A stretch of 64,000 bases of DNA from Mesorhizobium sp. M9A.F.Ca.ET.002.03.1.2 (GTDB lineage Bacteria; Pseudomonadota; Alphaproteobacteria; Rhizobiales; Rhizobiaceae): the NCBI RefSeq assembly GCF_003952365.1, contig NZ_CP034443.1:1853001-1917000 (forward strand), read 5' to 3'. The stretch's first letter is position 1. Each line of letters opens with the position of its first letter. A program made the position numbers and the translations under genes. Shown here in pieces: positions 44,215 to 53,387 of the stretch. The notes beneath the pieces were generated by a model that had not been told where the DNA came from, ran no database searches, and saw only the letters and a program-made list of their open reading frames with translations.

Positions 44215-44347
44215 CTCCCCTTGTGGGAAAAGGTGGATTGGCGCGCAGCGCCAAGACGGTTGAGGGGTGCTGGACGGAGTGCGGCGTTGCCAAGCTGGAG
44301 CACCCCTCATCCGACCGAGCTTCGCTCGGCAACCTTCTCCCACAAGG
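44215..44347. repeat. Inverted-repeat (MITE-like) element disrupted by the IS5 insertion
   Basis: CCCCTTGTGGGAAAAGG on the left and CCTTCTCCCACAAGG at the right end are complementary with one mismatch once GGAG from beyond the IS5 element (from 45502) is added back. Inside lies a CCGAGC-TTCG-CTCGG type hairpin. The IS5 element entered the right arm. No gene is seen between 44148 and 44481 apart from IS sequence. Confidence 0.6.
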
Positions 44348-45494
44348 GGCCTGTTGCGCAGTTAGCGAGGACAGGCTGCGGAACGGTTTCACCGTTAGCA
44401 TTCCGCTTTGCTTGGGTGATTTGGCGTCTGGTTTGGAGTTTGAGGGGTATTGGTGCGGCGTTTGGCCGGTCACCGGCGCACCTATCCCGTGATGGCGGCC
44501 CATCGGCGCATGTTGAAGGCGATCGCCGCCATCGTCACCTGGGCAGCTGCCTTGGCTAGCCCAACGTAACGGATCGTGGTCAGCTTCATGCGGTTCTTGA
44601 GCGTGGCGAAGGTGGTCTCCACCGTCGCCCGCCGTCTGGCGATCAGGCGATTGTAGTGCTTGAGCCGCGACGGCAGCGGATGGTGTTTGTTGGGGCGGCG
44701 CGCAATGCGCGGCTTCTTGCCTTCGGCCTTGAGCCGCGCGCGGCGGGCATGGGTGTCATAGGCGGCGTCCGCCCACACCGTCCTCTCGTCGCCGCGGATC
44801 AAACCATCGGCCACCACCGTGTCGTTGACGTTGGCTGGCGTCGTGAGCAGCGTGCGGATCAGGCCGGAACCCTCGTCCACGCCGACATGGGCCTTGTAGC
44901 CGAAGGTGAAGCCCTTCTTGCCCTGTCTTACGCCACGTGCCTCGGCATCCTTCGACGGCCGCTCGCTTGTCGGCGGTGCTGAGACCGCATCGATCAGCGT
45001 CGCATCCAGCATCGTGCCGCGCTTCAGGATCACACCGGCCTTCTCCAATTGCCGGTCCAGTTCGCCAAACAGCTTCTCCAAGAGACCTTCGCCAACAAGC
45101 AGATTGCGAAAGCGCGACAGCACCGTGTGATCGGGAATGCTCTCCTCCAGGCCAAGCCCAACGAAGCGCCGGAACGACAGCCGGTCACCCAGCGCTTCCT
45201 CCAGCTCGCGATCCGACAGCCCATAGAGCGACTGCAGCAACAGCGCCTTGAACAGCAGCAGCGGCGGCCAGGCCGCGCGTCCCGGCCCACCATCACGCAG
45301 CGGGGTCAGCAGCTTCTCGAAGCGGTACCACTTCACCAAGTCAACCAACCGGTCGAGCGGCGAAGACCCGCCCGCCCGCTTGTCCCCCAGAAATGCCTCC
45401 GCAAGGCTCAACTGACCCGTCCGCTTCACCGCCATCGCGATTCTCCTCGGCTTTCGCCTCAGAGAATCACAACCAGTGAATTACGCAACAGGCC
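44348..45494 (-). mobile_element. IS5-family insertion sequence
   Basis: It is 1147 bp with terminal inverted repeats GGCCTGTTGCG at both ends (44348-44358 and 45484-45494), continuing imperfectly for a few bases. CACAAGG flanks both sides (44341-44347 and 45495-45501) as a 7-base target duplication. Removing the IS and one duplicate restores the palindrome CCTTCTCCCACAAGGGGAG. It carries one intact transposase gene. Confidence 0.88.
44482..45435 (-). CDS. IS5 family transposase
   Basis: A 317-residue DDE transposase. An N-terminal DUF772-like domain (PLLLFKALLLQSLYGLSDRE, LGLEESIPDHTVLSRFR) precedes the catalytic triad Asp144 (TMLDATLID), Asp223 (VWADAAYD) and Glu273 (VETTFATLKNR). GAGGAGA upstream supports ATG 45435. 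The reading frame is intact and fills most of the element, so transposition may still be possible. Confidence 0.92.
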   Translation of the reverse strand: MAVKRTGQLSLAEAFLGDKRAGGSSPLDRLVDLVKWYRFEKLLTPLRDGGPGRAAWPPLLLFKALLLQSLYGLSDRELEEALGDRLSFRRFVGLGLEESIPDHTVLSRFRNLLVGEGLLEKLFGELDRQLEKAGVILKRGTMLDATLIDAVSAPPTSERPSKDAEARGVRQGKKGFTFGYKAHVGVDEGSGLIRTLLTTPANVNDTVVADGLIRGDERTVWADAAYDTHARRARLKAEGKKPRIARRPNKHHPLPSRLKHYNRLIARRRATVETTFATLKNRMKLTTIRYVGLAKAAAQVTMAAIAFNMRRWAAITG

Positions 45495-45519
45495 CACAAG
45501 GGGAGAAGGAAAGGGCGCT

Positions 45520-46371
45520 TCAGCCCAGAAAAGGCTTCGCTTTCATCGTCGCCGGCACCGGCACGCCGAGGCGTTTCAGCACTGTCGGCGCCAGCTGCAA
45601 CTGGTCGAGCAGCGTCTCTGCTTCCGGGCCGTTGCCTGGCCCGAAATAATAAAGCGCAAAATCCTGCATCTCGTCGTCATGGCCGCCATGATGGCCGCGA
45701 TCGGTCTGGCCGTGATCAGCGGTGACGATCACCTCGTAGCCGGCTTGGCGCCAGCGCGGCAGGAAGGCGGCGAGCATGCCGTCCATCGCATAGACGGCAT
45801 GGTCCATCTCATGGCAGTCATGGCCGAAGCGGTGGCCCATCGAGTCCAGCGTGCAGGTGTGCAGGATGCCGTAGTCGATGCCATGCCGCCTGGTCAGCAT
45901 GGTCAGCGTCGCGAACAGGTCGACGTCGCTCGGCGTCATTTGGTTCCTGGCATTGTAGCCGGTCATGGTGTGGAAACGGCCATGCGTGATCGGCCCGCCC
46001 AGCTCGTCGAACTCCATGTCCTCGACCAGATCGAACGGATAGGCGCGGAAGAATTCGGACCAGTAGGAATGGGTGACCGCGCCGGTCTTGCCGCCGGCCT
46101 TGCTGACCTCGGAGAAGATGTCCGGTTGCTCGACGCGGAACCGGTTTTCGTTGGACAATATGCCGTGCACCTGCGGTGCCACGCCGGTGTGGATCGAGGC
46201 ATAGCAGCTGGCCGAGGTCGACGGCAGCACGGAGCGCATCTTCCAGACACGCGCCTCGCCCGATTGCACCCAGCCTTCGAGATTGCCCATCAGCCGGCGC
46301 CAGTTGCGATAAGGCACGCCGTCGAGGATGATGAGCAAAAGTTTTGTATCGAGCGCCACGGGCCGCTCCAT
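45520..46371 (-). CDS. Alkaline phosphatase / nucleotide pyrophosphatase superfamily protein
   Basis: A 283-residue type I phosphodiesterase-like protein. Metal and nucleophile sites are suggested by LLLIILDGVPY with LPSTSASCYASIHTG early, DSMGHRFGHD in the middle and VIVTADHGQTDRGHHGGHDDE late, a pattern of Asp/His ligands typical of the superfamily. No signal peptide is seen, so it appears cytoplasmic. ATG 46371 is used; frames upstream lack conservation. It lies 82 bases after an ABC transporter binding-protein gene on the same strand, so it may act on the imported compound. Confidence 0.78.
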   Translation of the reverse strand: MERPVALDTKLLLIILDGVPYRNWRRLMGNLEGWVQSGEARVWKMRSVLPSTSASCYASIHTGVAPQVHGILSNENRFRVEQPDIFSEVSKAGGKTGAVTHSYWSEFFRAYPFDLVEDMEFDELGGPITHGRFHTMTGYNARNQMTPSDVDLFATLTMLTRRHGIDYGILHTCTLDSMGHRFGHDCHEMDHAVYAMDGMLAAFLPRWRQAGYEVIVTADHGQTDRGHHGGHDDEMQDFALYYFGPGNGPEAETLLDQLQLAPTVLKRLGVPVPATMKAKPFLG

Positions 46372-46453
46372 GCGATTTGGGCCGTTGAGGTTAAAGCGCC
46401 GTGTGTCGCCTGGACCCACGGCGCCTTAGAAGTCGTATCAGACGGATCGGATG

Positions 46454-48043
46454 CTAAGCATTGAGCCAGCACTCGTTCAGCGCATAGCCATCCATCATCT
46501 CACCGTTCGGGTTCTTGACATAGCCGCTGATCTTGTTGCTGGCGGCGGCATCGATGAATTGGTTGAAGAAGGGCACGATCAATCCGCCCTCGTCGCGCAT
46601 CAGCATCGCCATGTCGTGATAGATCGCCTTGCGCTTGGCCTGGTCGAGCTCGGCACGCGCGGTAAACAGCATCTTGTCGAACTCCGGCCGCTTGAAGCGC
46701 GTGTCGTTCCAGTCGGCTGTCGAGACGTAGCCGGTGGAGTACATCTGGTCCTGCGTGGCCCGCCCGCCCCAGTAGGACAGCGAGAAGGGCTGCTTGTTCC
46801 AGACCTCCGACCAGTAGCCGTCACCGGGTTCGCGCTTGATCTCGATCTTGATGCCGGCCTTGGCGCAGGACTGCTGGTAAAGCTGGGCAGCATCGACGGC
46901 GCCCGGGAAGGCGACGTCGGAGGTGCGTAACAGGATCGAGCCGCTGTGCCCAGATTTCTTGTAGAGCGCCGCCGCCTTTTCCGGATCGAACTTGCGCTGC
47001 TCGATGTCGGTCGAAAACAGCGGATAGGCCTCGTTGATTGGAAAGTCGTTGCCGGCCGAGCCGTAGCCGCGCAGGATTTTTTCCAGCAGTTCGTCGCGAT
47101 CCATGGCGAGCTTCAGCGCCATCCTCAGATCGTTGTTGTCGAAGGGCGCGGTGTCGCAGAACATGTTGAACGGGTAATACCCTCTGCCAGCGACGTTCTC
47201 GATGGTGACGCCGGCGATGCGCTTGACCAGGTCCACCACCTTCGGCTCGACGCGGTTGATCATGTGGACCTGGCCGCCCTGCAGGGCTGCCAGCCGCGCC
47301 GTTGCGTCGTTGATGACGATGATCTCGATTTGATCGGCATGGCCGGCCTTGTCGCCCCGCCAGTAGTTGGCGAAACGCTCGCCGCCATGGCGGACGCCGG
47401 GCTGATTGACGGTGACCTTGTAAGGGCCGGCGCTGATGCCGGCGTTGGGATCGTCCTTGCCGCCGTTCGGCTGGATGACGAGATGGTAGTCCGCCATCAG
47501 ATAAGGAAAATCGGCGTCGGCATCGCCGAGCGTGACGACAACCTCCTTGCCGCTTGCCTTGACCGCCTTGATGTTCTTCAGGATGCCGAGCGCGCCCGAC
47601 TTCGATTTCTCGTCGGCGTGGCGTTCGAGGGTGGCCGCGATATCCTCAGCGGTGACGGTCTTGCCATTGTGGAACTCGATGCCGTCGCGCACCTTGATCG
47701 TCCAGGTCTTGGCGTCCGAGGACGCGCCGATCTCCTCGGCGATGAGGTTTTCCACGCCACCGTCGGGCTTCAGGCGGACAAGGAACTCGCCCCATTGCTT
47801 GCAGAAGCTGAACGTGACCTGGCTGAGGTTCAGCGCCGGATCGAGACTGTTGGTTGATTCGCCGCCTTGCAGGCCGGCCTTGATCGTGCCGCCTTTCACT
47901 GGCGTCCGGGCGAAGGCTTTGCCGGCCAGCGTCGACGCCAGCGCTACCGATACGCCAAGGGCCGCGGCGCGGCCGAGGAAGTCGCGGCGTGATATCCGGC
48001 CCCTGCCGGCAAGGTCCGCGAGATGGTCGAGTTCAGTCGTCAT
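46454..48043 (-). CDS. ABC transporter substrate-binding protein, peptide/nickel family, paralogue 1
   Basis: A 529-residue SBP_bac_5 protein. A Tat signal (SRRDFLGRAAALGV) begins the export sequence, cleaved near AFA-R. The body shows EEIGASSDAKTWTIKVRDGIEFHNGKTVTAEDIAATL and GISAGPYKVTVNQPGVR. It is closely similar along its whole length to the product of 51643-53232; the two flank the transporter core. Family ligands are oligopeptides or similar compounds. It starts 136 bases after the ATPase gene. Confidence 0.87.
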   Translation of the reverse strand: MTTELDHLADLAGRGRISRRDFLGRAAALGVSVALASTLAGKAFARTPVKGGTIKAGLQGGESTNSLDPALNLSQVTFSFCKQWGEFLVRLKPDGGVENLIAEEIGASSDAKTWTIKVRDGIEFHNGKTVTAEDIAATLERHADEKSKSGALGILKNIKAVKASGKEVVVTLGDADADFPYLMADYHLVIQPNGGKDDPNAGISAGPYKVTVNQPGVRHGGERFANYWRGDKAGHADQIEIIVINDATARLAALQGGQVHMINRVEPKVVDLVKRIAGVTIENVAGRGYYPFNMFCDTAPFDNNDLRMALKLAMDRDELLEKILRGYGSAGNDFPINEAYPLFSTDIEQRKFDPEKAAALYKKSGHSGSILLRTSDVAFPGAVDAAQLYQQSCAKAGIKIEIKREPGDGYWSEVWNKQPFSLSYWGGRATQDQMYSTGYVSTADWNDTRFKRPEFDKMLFTARAELDQAKRKAIYHDMAMLMRDEGGLIVPFFNQFIDAAASNKISGYVKNPNGEMMDGYALNECWLNA

Positions 48044-48179
48044 TGTCCAAGTCCCCTTTCACGAAGAACAGCTTTGCACGAGCGGTGCTCGTTCGCGTTG
48101 ATCCTCTTCGCCTCGCATTTCATCTGGATGACGGAAGCAGCGTTTGTTGCGCTTTCCAGGCCGCAATATCGCGAGCTGT

Positions 48180-49832
48180 CTAATTCCCCGCGCTGGCCAT
48201 GCGCCGTCCCTTGATCGCCTTTTCCAGCCAGCCGATCTCCATTTCGGGGACCGAGGACAAGAGGAGATCGGTGTAGGCGTCGAAGGGCGGCGTCAGCACC
48301 TGGCTCTTCGCGCCGTAGCGCACCACCTCGCCGCGATACATCACCGCGATCGAATCGGCGATCGACTTCACCGTCGCGAGATCGTGGGTGATGAACAGAT
48401 AGGCGACGTTTTCCTCTTTCTGCAGCTCGAGCAGCAACTCCAGGATGCCGTGGGCCACTAGCGGGTCAAGCGCCGAGGTCACCTCATCGCAGATGATCAG
48501 CTTCGGCTTGGCGGCGAGCGAGCGGGCGATGCAGACGCGCTGCTTCTGGCCGCCGGAAAGCTCGGCCGGATAGCGGTCGATGAAACCCTTGCCCATCTCG
48601 ATCTTGTCGAGCAGCTCGGCGACGCGGGCGTCGCGTTGCCTTCCACGCAGACCGAAATAGAATTCGAGCGGCCGGCCGATGATGGTGCCGACGGTCTGGC
48701 GCGGATTCATCGCCACGTCGGCCATCTGGTAGATCATCTGCAGCTGGCGCAGATCCTCCTTTGGCCGGTCGGCGAGCCGGTTGGCGAGCGGGCGTCCATC
48801 GAAGGTGACGGTGCCCTCTTCGGGCGGCAAGAGGCCGGTGATGGCGCGCGCCAGCGTCGACTTGCCCGAACCGGACTCGCCGACGACGGCCAGCGTCTGG
48901 CCAGGATAGATATCGACCGAGACGTTCTTCAGCACCTTGATATGGCTGCGGCCGTAGGCGGCGGTGATGTTCTTGACCGACAGGAACGGCGTCGTGCCGG
49001 GCTTCTGCTCCTGGTGCTCGATCTCATGCACCGACACCAGCGCATTGGTGTATTCCTGGCGCGGTTCCTTGATGATCTGGCGGGTGCCGCCCCATTCGAC
49101 CAGCCGGCCATGGCGCAGCACCATGATCTCGTCCGAGACCTGGGCGACGACGGCCAGGTCATGGGTGATGTAGAGCGCCGCGACATGGGTGTCGCGGATG
49201 GCGTCCTTGATCGCCGCCAGCACGTCGATCTGCGTCGTCACGTCGAGCGCCGTGGTCGGCTCGTCGAAGACGATCAGGTCGGGTTCGGAACACAGTGCCA
49301 TCGCCGTCATCACGCGCTGCAGCTGACCGCCCGACACCTGGTGGGGAAAGCGTTCGCCGATGCTTTCCGGATTCGGCAAGCTGAGCTTCTTGAACAGCGC
49401 GACGGCGCGTTTTTCGGCCGCGGCCCGCGTCGCCCTGCCGTGCAGCAGCGTCGCCTCGACCACCTGGTCCATCAGTCTGTGCGCCGGGTTGAAAGCCGCC
49501 GCCGCCGATTGCGCGACATAGCAGACCTCGCGGCCGCGCAATTTGCGAAAACCCTCCTTGCCGCCCTTGAGGATGTCGCGGCCATTGAGGATGACCTCGC
49601 CGCCGGTGATGCGTACGCCGCCGCGGCCATAGCCCATCGCCGACAGGCCGATGGTCGACTTGCCGGCGCCGGACTCGCCGATCAGGCCGAGTACCTTGCC
49701 CTTCTCGAGCGTCAGCGAAACGTCATGGACCAGCACGATGTTTTTGGGCGCCTCACCCGGCGGGAACACCGTGGCCTCGATGCGCAGATTGCGGATATCG
49801 AGCAGCACGGACTTTGGTCGCTGGTCAGCCAT
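48180..49832 (-). CDS. ABC transporter ATP-binding protein, fused DppD-DppF type
   Basis: A 550-residue protein with two complete nucleotide-binding domains. Domain 1 has GESGAGKST (Walker A, about residue 55) and VSGGQLQRVMTAMAL. Domain 2 has GESGSGKST (about 320) and LSGGQKQRVCIARSL; both carry Walker B and switch-His motifs. The fusion replaces separate DppD and DppF subunits. Its ATG overlaps the stop of the upstream permease gene by one base. It energises import with the two permeases upstream. Confidence 0.9.
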   Translation of the reverse strand: MADQRPKSVLLDIRNLRIEATVFPPGEAPKNIVLVHDVSLTLEKGKVLGLIGESGAGKSTIGLSAMGYGRGGVRITGGEVILNGRDILKGGKEGFRKLRGREVCYVAQSAAAAFNPAHRLMDQVVEATLLHGRATRAAAEKRAVALFKKLSLPNPESIGERFPHQVSGGQLQRVMTAMALCSEPDLIVFDEPTTALDVTTQIDVLAAIKDAIRDTHVAALYITHDLAVVAQVSDEIMVLRHGRLVEWGGTRQIIKEPRQEYTNALVSVHEIEHQEQKPGTTPFLSVKNITAAYGRSHIKVLKNVSVDIYPGQTLAVVGESGSGKSTLARAITGLLPPEEGTVTFDGRPLANRLADRPKEDLRQLQMIYQMADVAMNPRQTVGTIIGRPLEFYFGLRGRQRDARVAELLDKIEMGKGFIDRYPAELSGGQKQRVCIARSLAAKPKLIICDEVTSALDPLVAHGILELLLELQKEENVAYLFITHDLATVKSIADSIAVMYRGEVVRYGAKSQVLTPPFDAYTDLLLSSVPEMEIGWLEKAIKGRRMASAGN

Positions 49833-50656
49833 TACCCGCGCCCTCCCTTGAGGCTTGTCGTGCGGTTGAGCACCCAGTCGGCGACCAGGTTGACGGAAAT
49901 CGCCAGCATCGCGATAGCCGCCGCAGGGATGAGTGCTGCCGCGATGCCAAACACGATGCCGTCCTTGTTTTCCTTGACCATGCCGCCCCAGTCGGCGCTA
50001 GGCGGCTGCACGCCGAGGCCGAGGAAGGAGAGCGTCGACAGGAAGAGCACCGCATAGATGAAGCGCAGGCCGAGTTCCGAAACCAGCGGCGACAACGCAT
50101 TGGGCAGGATCTCGCGGAAGATGATCCAGAGCTCGCCCTCGCCGCGCAGCTTGGCCGCCTCGACGAAGTCCATGACGTTGATGTCGACGGCGACCGCGCG
50201 CGACAGGCGATAGACACGGGTCGAGTCGAGGATGCCCATGACCAGGATCAGCGTCACCAGGTTGGATGGCAGGACGGACAGCACGACGAGGCCCATGATC
50301 AGCGTCGGGATCGACATCAGGAGATCGACTAGACGCGACATAAGCGTGTCGAACCAGCCGCCGAAAACCGCCGCCGAGAAACCGAGGATGGCGCCAAGCG
50401 AGAAGGATAGCGCGGTGGCCAGCACCGCGATGAACAGCGTGATGCGGGCACCGTAGATCATGCGTGAAAGAAGGTCGCGTCCGAGATTGTCGGTGCCCAG
50501 CCAATGTGCCGACGACATCGGCCCCCAGACGTCGCCGACGATCTCGCCATTGCCGTACGGCGCGATCCAGGGGGCGAAGATCGCCGCCAGCACGAACAGC
50601 GCCGTCAGCACCAGGCCGATCAGCGCGGGGACGGGGATGCGTTTTATGTCGAGCAT
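49832..50656 (-). CDS. ABC transporter permease, DppC type
   Basis: A 274-residue inner-membrane permease. The N-terminal helix leads to the conserved HWLGTDNLGRDLLSRMIYGARITL, and the EAA-type loop is DFVEAAKLRGEGELWIIFREILPN. The C-terminal SFLGLGVQPPSADWGGM segment is diagnostic of DppC/OppC proteins. It overlaps the ATPase gene by one base and starts 10 bases after the DppB-type gene. Confidence 0.9.
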   Translation of the reverse strand: MLDIKRIPVPALIGLVLTALFVLAAIFAPWIAPYGNGEIVGDVWGPMSSAHWLGTDNLGRDLLSRMIYGARITLFIAVLATALSFSLGAILGFSAAVFGGWFDTLMSRLVDLLMSIPTLIMGLVVLSVLPSNLVTLILVMGILDSTRVYRLSRAVAVDINVMDFVEAAKLRGEGELWIIFREILPNALSPLVSELGLRFIYAVLFLSTLSFLGLGVQPPSADWGGMVKENKDGIVFGIAAALIPAAAIAMLAISVNLVADWVLNRTTSLKGGRG

Positions 50657-50666
50657 GCCCGCCCCC

Positions 50667-51626
50667 TTACTTCGGATGTCTGAGGCGCGGATTGGCGACG
50701 ATCGCCGCTATGTCCGCAATGATGTTCAGGCTGATATAGACAGCGGCGAAGATCAGGCCGACCGCCTGCACCACCGGCACGTCGCGCTTGGTGACGTGGT
50801 CGACGAGATATTGGCCCATGCCTGGGTAGACGAAGATCACTTCGACCACGACGACGCCGACGATCAGGTAGGCGAGGTTGAGCATGACGACGTTGATGAT
50901 CGGCGCAATCGCATTGGGAAAGGCATGCCTGCGGATGACGGCGAATGCCGAAAGCCCCTTGAGCTCGGCGGTTTCCACATAAGCCGACTGCATCACGTTG
51001 AGAATCGCGGCGCGCGTCATGCGCATCATGTGGGCTAGCACCACCAGCGTCAGCGCCGCCGCCGGCAGCATGATCGCCTGCATGCGCTCGCCGAAAGGCA
51101 TTCCGTCATAGACCGTCGAGATGCCGGGGAAGATCTGGTACTTCACGGCAAAGAAATAGACGAGTACGTAGCCGACGAAGAACTCGGGAAAGGATGTCGA
51201 GGCGAGCGCCAGTCCGGAGATCAGTTTATCGACCCAGCCATTGCGGTAGCGCACGGCAATCAGTCCGAGGATGATCGCCAGCGGCACGGCCACGACCGCC
51301 GCCCAGAAGGCGAGGAACAGCGTGTTCCACAGCCGCCCCTTGATCGATGTCGCAATATCCTGCCCGCTCGACATCGCGGTGCCCAGATCGCCGGTCACGA
51401 CGCCGCCGAGCCAGCGGAAATAGCGGATAAAGGCCGGGTCGTTGAGGCCGAGCTGCTCGCGCAGATTGGCGAGCGACTCCGGTGTCGCCGACTGTCCGAG
51501 GATGGCTTGCGCGACGTCGCCGGGCAGGATCTGTGTGCCGGCGAAGATCAGGACCGATACGGCCAACAGCAGGAGGATGCCCAGCGCGATGCGCTGGGTC
51601 ACCAGTTTCACGATGGGTGAGGACAT
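50667..51626 (-). CDS. ABC transporter permease, DppB type
   Basis: A 319-residue inner-membrane permease with about six transmembrane helices. It has the family start (QRIALGILLLLAVSVLIFAGTQILPGD), the EAA loop (YVETAELKGLSAFAVIRRHAFPN) and a late VVVEVIFVYPGMGQYLVDHVTKRDVP. The gene begins 16 bases after the end of the second binding-protein gene and precedes the DppC-type gene, giving the order binding protein 2, B, C, D-F, binding protein 1. Confidence 0.9.
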   Translation of the reverse strand: MSSPIVKLVTQRIALGILLLLAVSVLIFAGTQILPGDVAQAILGQSATPESLANLREQLGLNDPAFIRYFRWLGGVVTGDLGTAMSSGQDIATSIKGRLWNTLFLAFWAAVVAVPLAIILGLIAVRYRNGWVDKLISGLALASTSFPEFFVGYVLVYFFAVKYQIFPGISTVYDGMPFGERMQAIMLPAAALTLVVLAHMMRMTRAAILNVMQSAYVETAELKGLSAFAVIRRHAFPNAIAPIINVVMLNLAYLIVGVVVVEVIFVYPGMGQYLVDHVTKRDVPVVQAVGLIFAAVYISLNIIADIAAIVANPRLRHPK

Positions 51627-51642
51627 ATCCGCAAGGCCGGGC

Positions 51643-53232
51643 TCAGGCTTCGAGCCAGCACTTTGCCAGAGCGTATCCGTTCATCAGCTCCTGATGCGGA
51701 TCGTCGACCCAGCCGGCGACCTTGGCACCCGTCGCGTCGATGAACTGGTTGAACATCGGCAGGATCAGGCCGCCCTCGTCGCGGACGAGCATCGCCATGT
51801 CGCGATACATCGCCTTGCGCTTGTCGTTGTCGAGCTCGGCGCGCGCCGCCAGCACCATCTTGTCGAAATCCGGACGCAGGAAACGCGTGTCGTTCCAGTC
51901 CGCCGTCGACAGATAGGCGGTCGAGTACATCTGGTCCTGCGTCGAGCGGCCGCCCCAGTAGGATGCGGAGAAGGGCTGCTTGTTCCAGACTTCCGACCAG
52001 TAGCCGTCGCCCGGTTCGCGCTTGACCTCCAGCGTGATGCCGGCCTTGGCAGCGCTCTGCTGGAAAAGCTGTGCGGCATCGACGGCGCCGGGGAAGGCGA
52101 CGTCCGATGTCCTGAGCAGGATGGCGCCGTCATGGCCGGACTTCTTGTAGTGGAACTTGGCCTTGTCGGGATCGTATGTGCGCTGCTCGATGTCATCGGA
52201 AAACAGCGGATAGGCCGAGTTGATCGGGAAGTCGTTGCCGAGCGAGCCGTAGCCTCTGAGGATCTTGTCGAGCATCTCCTCGCGGTTGATCGCCAGCTTC
52301 AGCGCCGTGCGCAGATCGTTGTTGTCGAACGGCGCCGTATTGCAATGCATGATGAAGACGTAGTGGCCGGGGCCGGAGTGGTTGCGGATGGTGACGCCCG
52401 GCAGGCGCTTGATCAGATCGACGATCTTCGGCTCAACGCGGTTGATCATGTTGACCTGGCCGCCCTGCAGGGCCGACGTGCGCGCCGTGGCGTCGTTGAT
52501 GACGATGATCTCGATCTGGTCGGCATGGCCCATCTTGTCGGCCTGCCAGTAATTGGCGAAACGCTCGCCGCCGTGACGCACGCCGGGCTCGTTGGTGGTG
52601 ATCTTGTAGGGTCCGGCCGAGATGCCGGCATCGGCTCCATCCTTGCCGCCATTGGGCTGGACGATCAAATGGTAGTCGCTGAGCAGATAGGGCAGGTCGG
52701 CATTGGGTTCCTTCAGCGTCAGCACCACTTCCTTGCCGCTGGCCTTGATGCTCTCTATGCCCTTCATGTAGCCGAGCGCGCCGGACTTCGACTTCTCGTC
52801 CGAATGGCGTTCGAGCGTGGCGGCCACGTCCTCGGCGGTCACCGTCTTGCCGTTATGGAATTCGACGCCGTCGCGGATCTTCAGCGTCCACACCTTGGCG
52901 TCGTCGGACGAGCCGATCTCCTCGGCGATGCGGTTCTCGAGACTGCCTTCCGGGGAAAGTTCGACGATCAGTTCACCCCACATCTTGCCGAAGGCGAACG
53001 GCACCTGGGTCATGAACAGGGCCGGATCAAGGCTGTTGGTGGACTCGCCGCCGACCAGGCCGGCCTTCAGCGTGCCGCCCTTGACCGGACCCGCGGCGCG
53101 CGCTGCACTTGAAAGCAGCGAGTTGGCGAAGGTTGCGGTGACACCGAGCGCTGCCGCCCGGCCGAGAAAATCACGACGGCTGAGCTTGCCGGACGCAACG
53201 CGCCGGCCGAGAAATTCCAGTTCGTTTGACAT
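51643..53232 (-). CDS. ABC transporter substrate-binding protein, peptide/nickel family, paralogue 2
   Basis: A 529-residue periplasmic binding protein with a Tat signal (LSRRDFLGRAAALGV) and the SBP_bac_5 signature region (AKVWTLKIRDGVEFHNGKT). It has the same length as paralogue 1 and most residues are identical, for instance the shared GESTNSLDPAL and REPGDGYWSEVWNKQPFS. The start ATG 53232 is followed at once by MSNELEFLG. It is the first gene of the transporter operon; a 155-base gap separates it from the CocE-type gene upstream. Confidence 0.88.
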   Translation of the reverse strand: MSNELEFLGRRVASGKLSRRDFLGRAAALGVTATFANSLLSSAARAAGPVKGGTLKAGLVGGESTNSLDPALFMTQVPFAFGKMWGELIVELSPEGSLENRIAEEIGSSDDAKVWTLKIRDGVEFHNGKTVTAEDVAATLERHSDEKSKSGALGYMKGIESIKASGKEVVLTLKEPNADLPYLLSDYHLIVQPNGGKDGADAGISAGPYKITTNEPGVRHGGERFANYWQADKMGHADQIEIIVINDATARTSALQGGQVNMINRVEPKIVDLIKRLPGVTIRNHSGPGHYVFIMHCNTAPFDNNDLRTALKLAINREEMLDKILRGYGSLGNDFPINSAYPLFSDDIEQRTYDPDKAKFHYKKSGHDGAILLRTSDVAFPGAVDAAQLFQQSAAKAGITLEVKREPGDGYWSEVWNKQPFSASYWGGRSTQDQMYSTAYLSTADWNDTRFLRPDFDKMVLAARAELDNDKRKAMYRDMAMLVRDEGGLILPMFNQFIDATGAKVAGWVDDPHQELMNGYALAKCWLEA

Positions 53233-53387
53233 GTTGAGTTCCTCACTCTGTTGGTTCGACCTTGTGGCCGTTCTTCTCGTTTCTTGTGAGGTGAATAATG
53301 ACCGCAAGGGAAAGGCGTAAGCAAGACCGAATGCGACATGCCGTGGCGTAAATCGTACGTCGCAATTGGACCAATTCTCATAAGCGC

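Noticed and set aside
43525..44343. Extension of the anti-sigma frame upstream to about 44343
   Set aside because: The extra part overlaps the sigma gene in another frame and is low-complexity; ATG 43524 with its ATGA overlap is the natural start.
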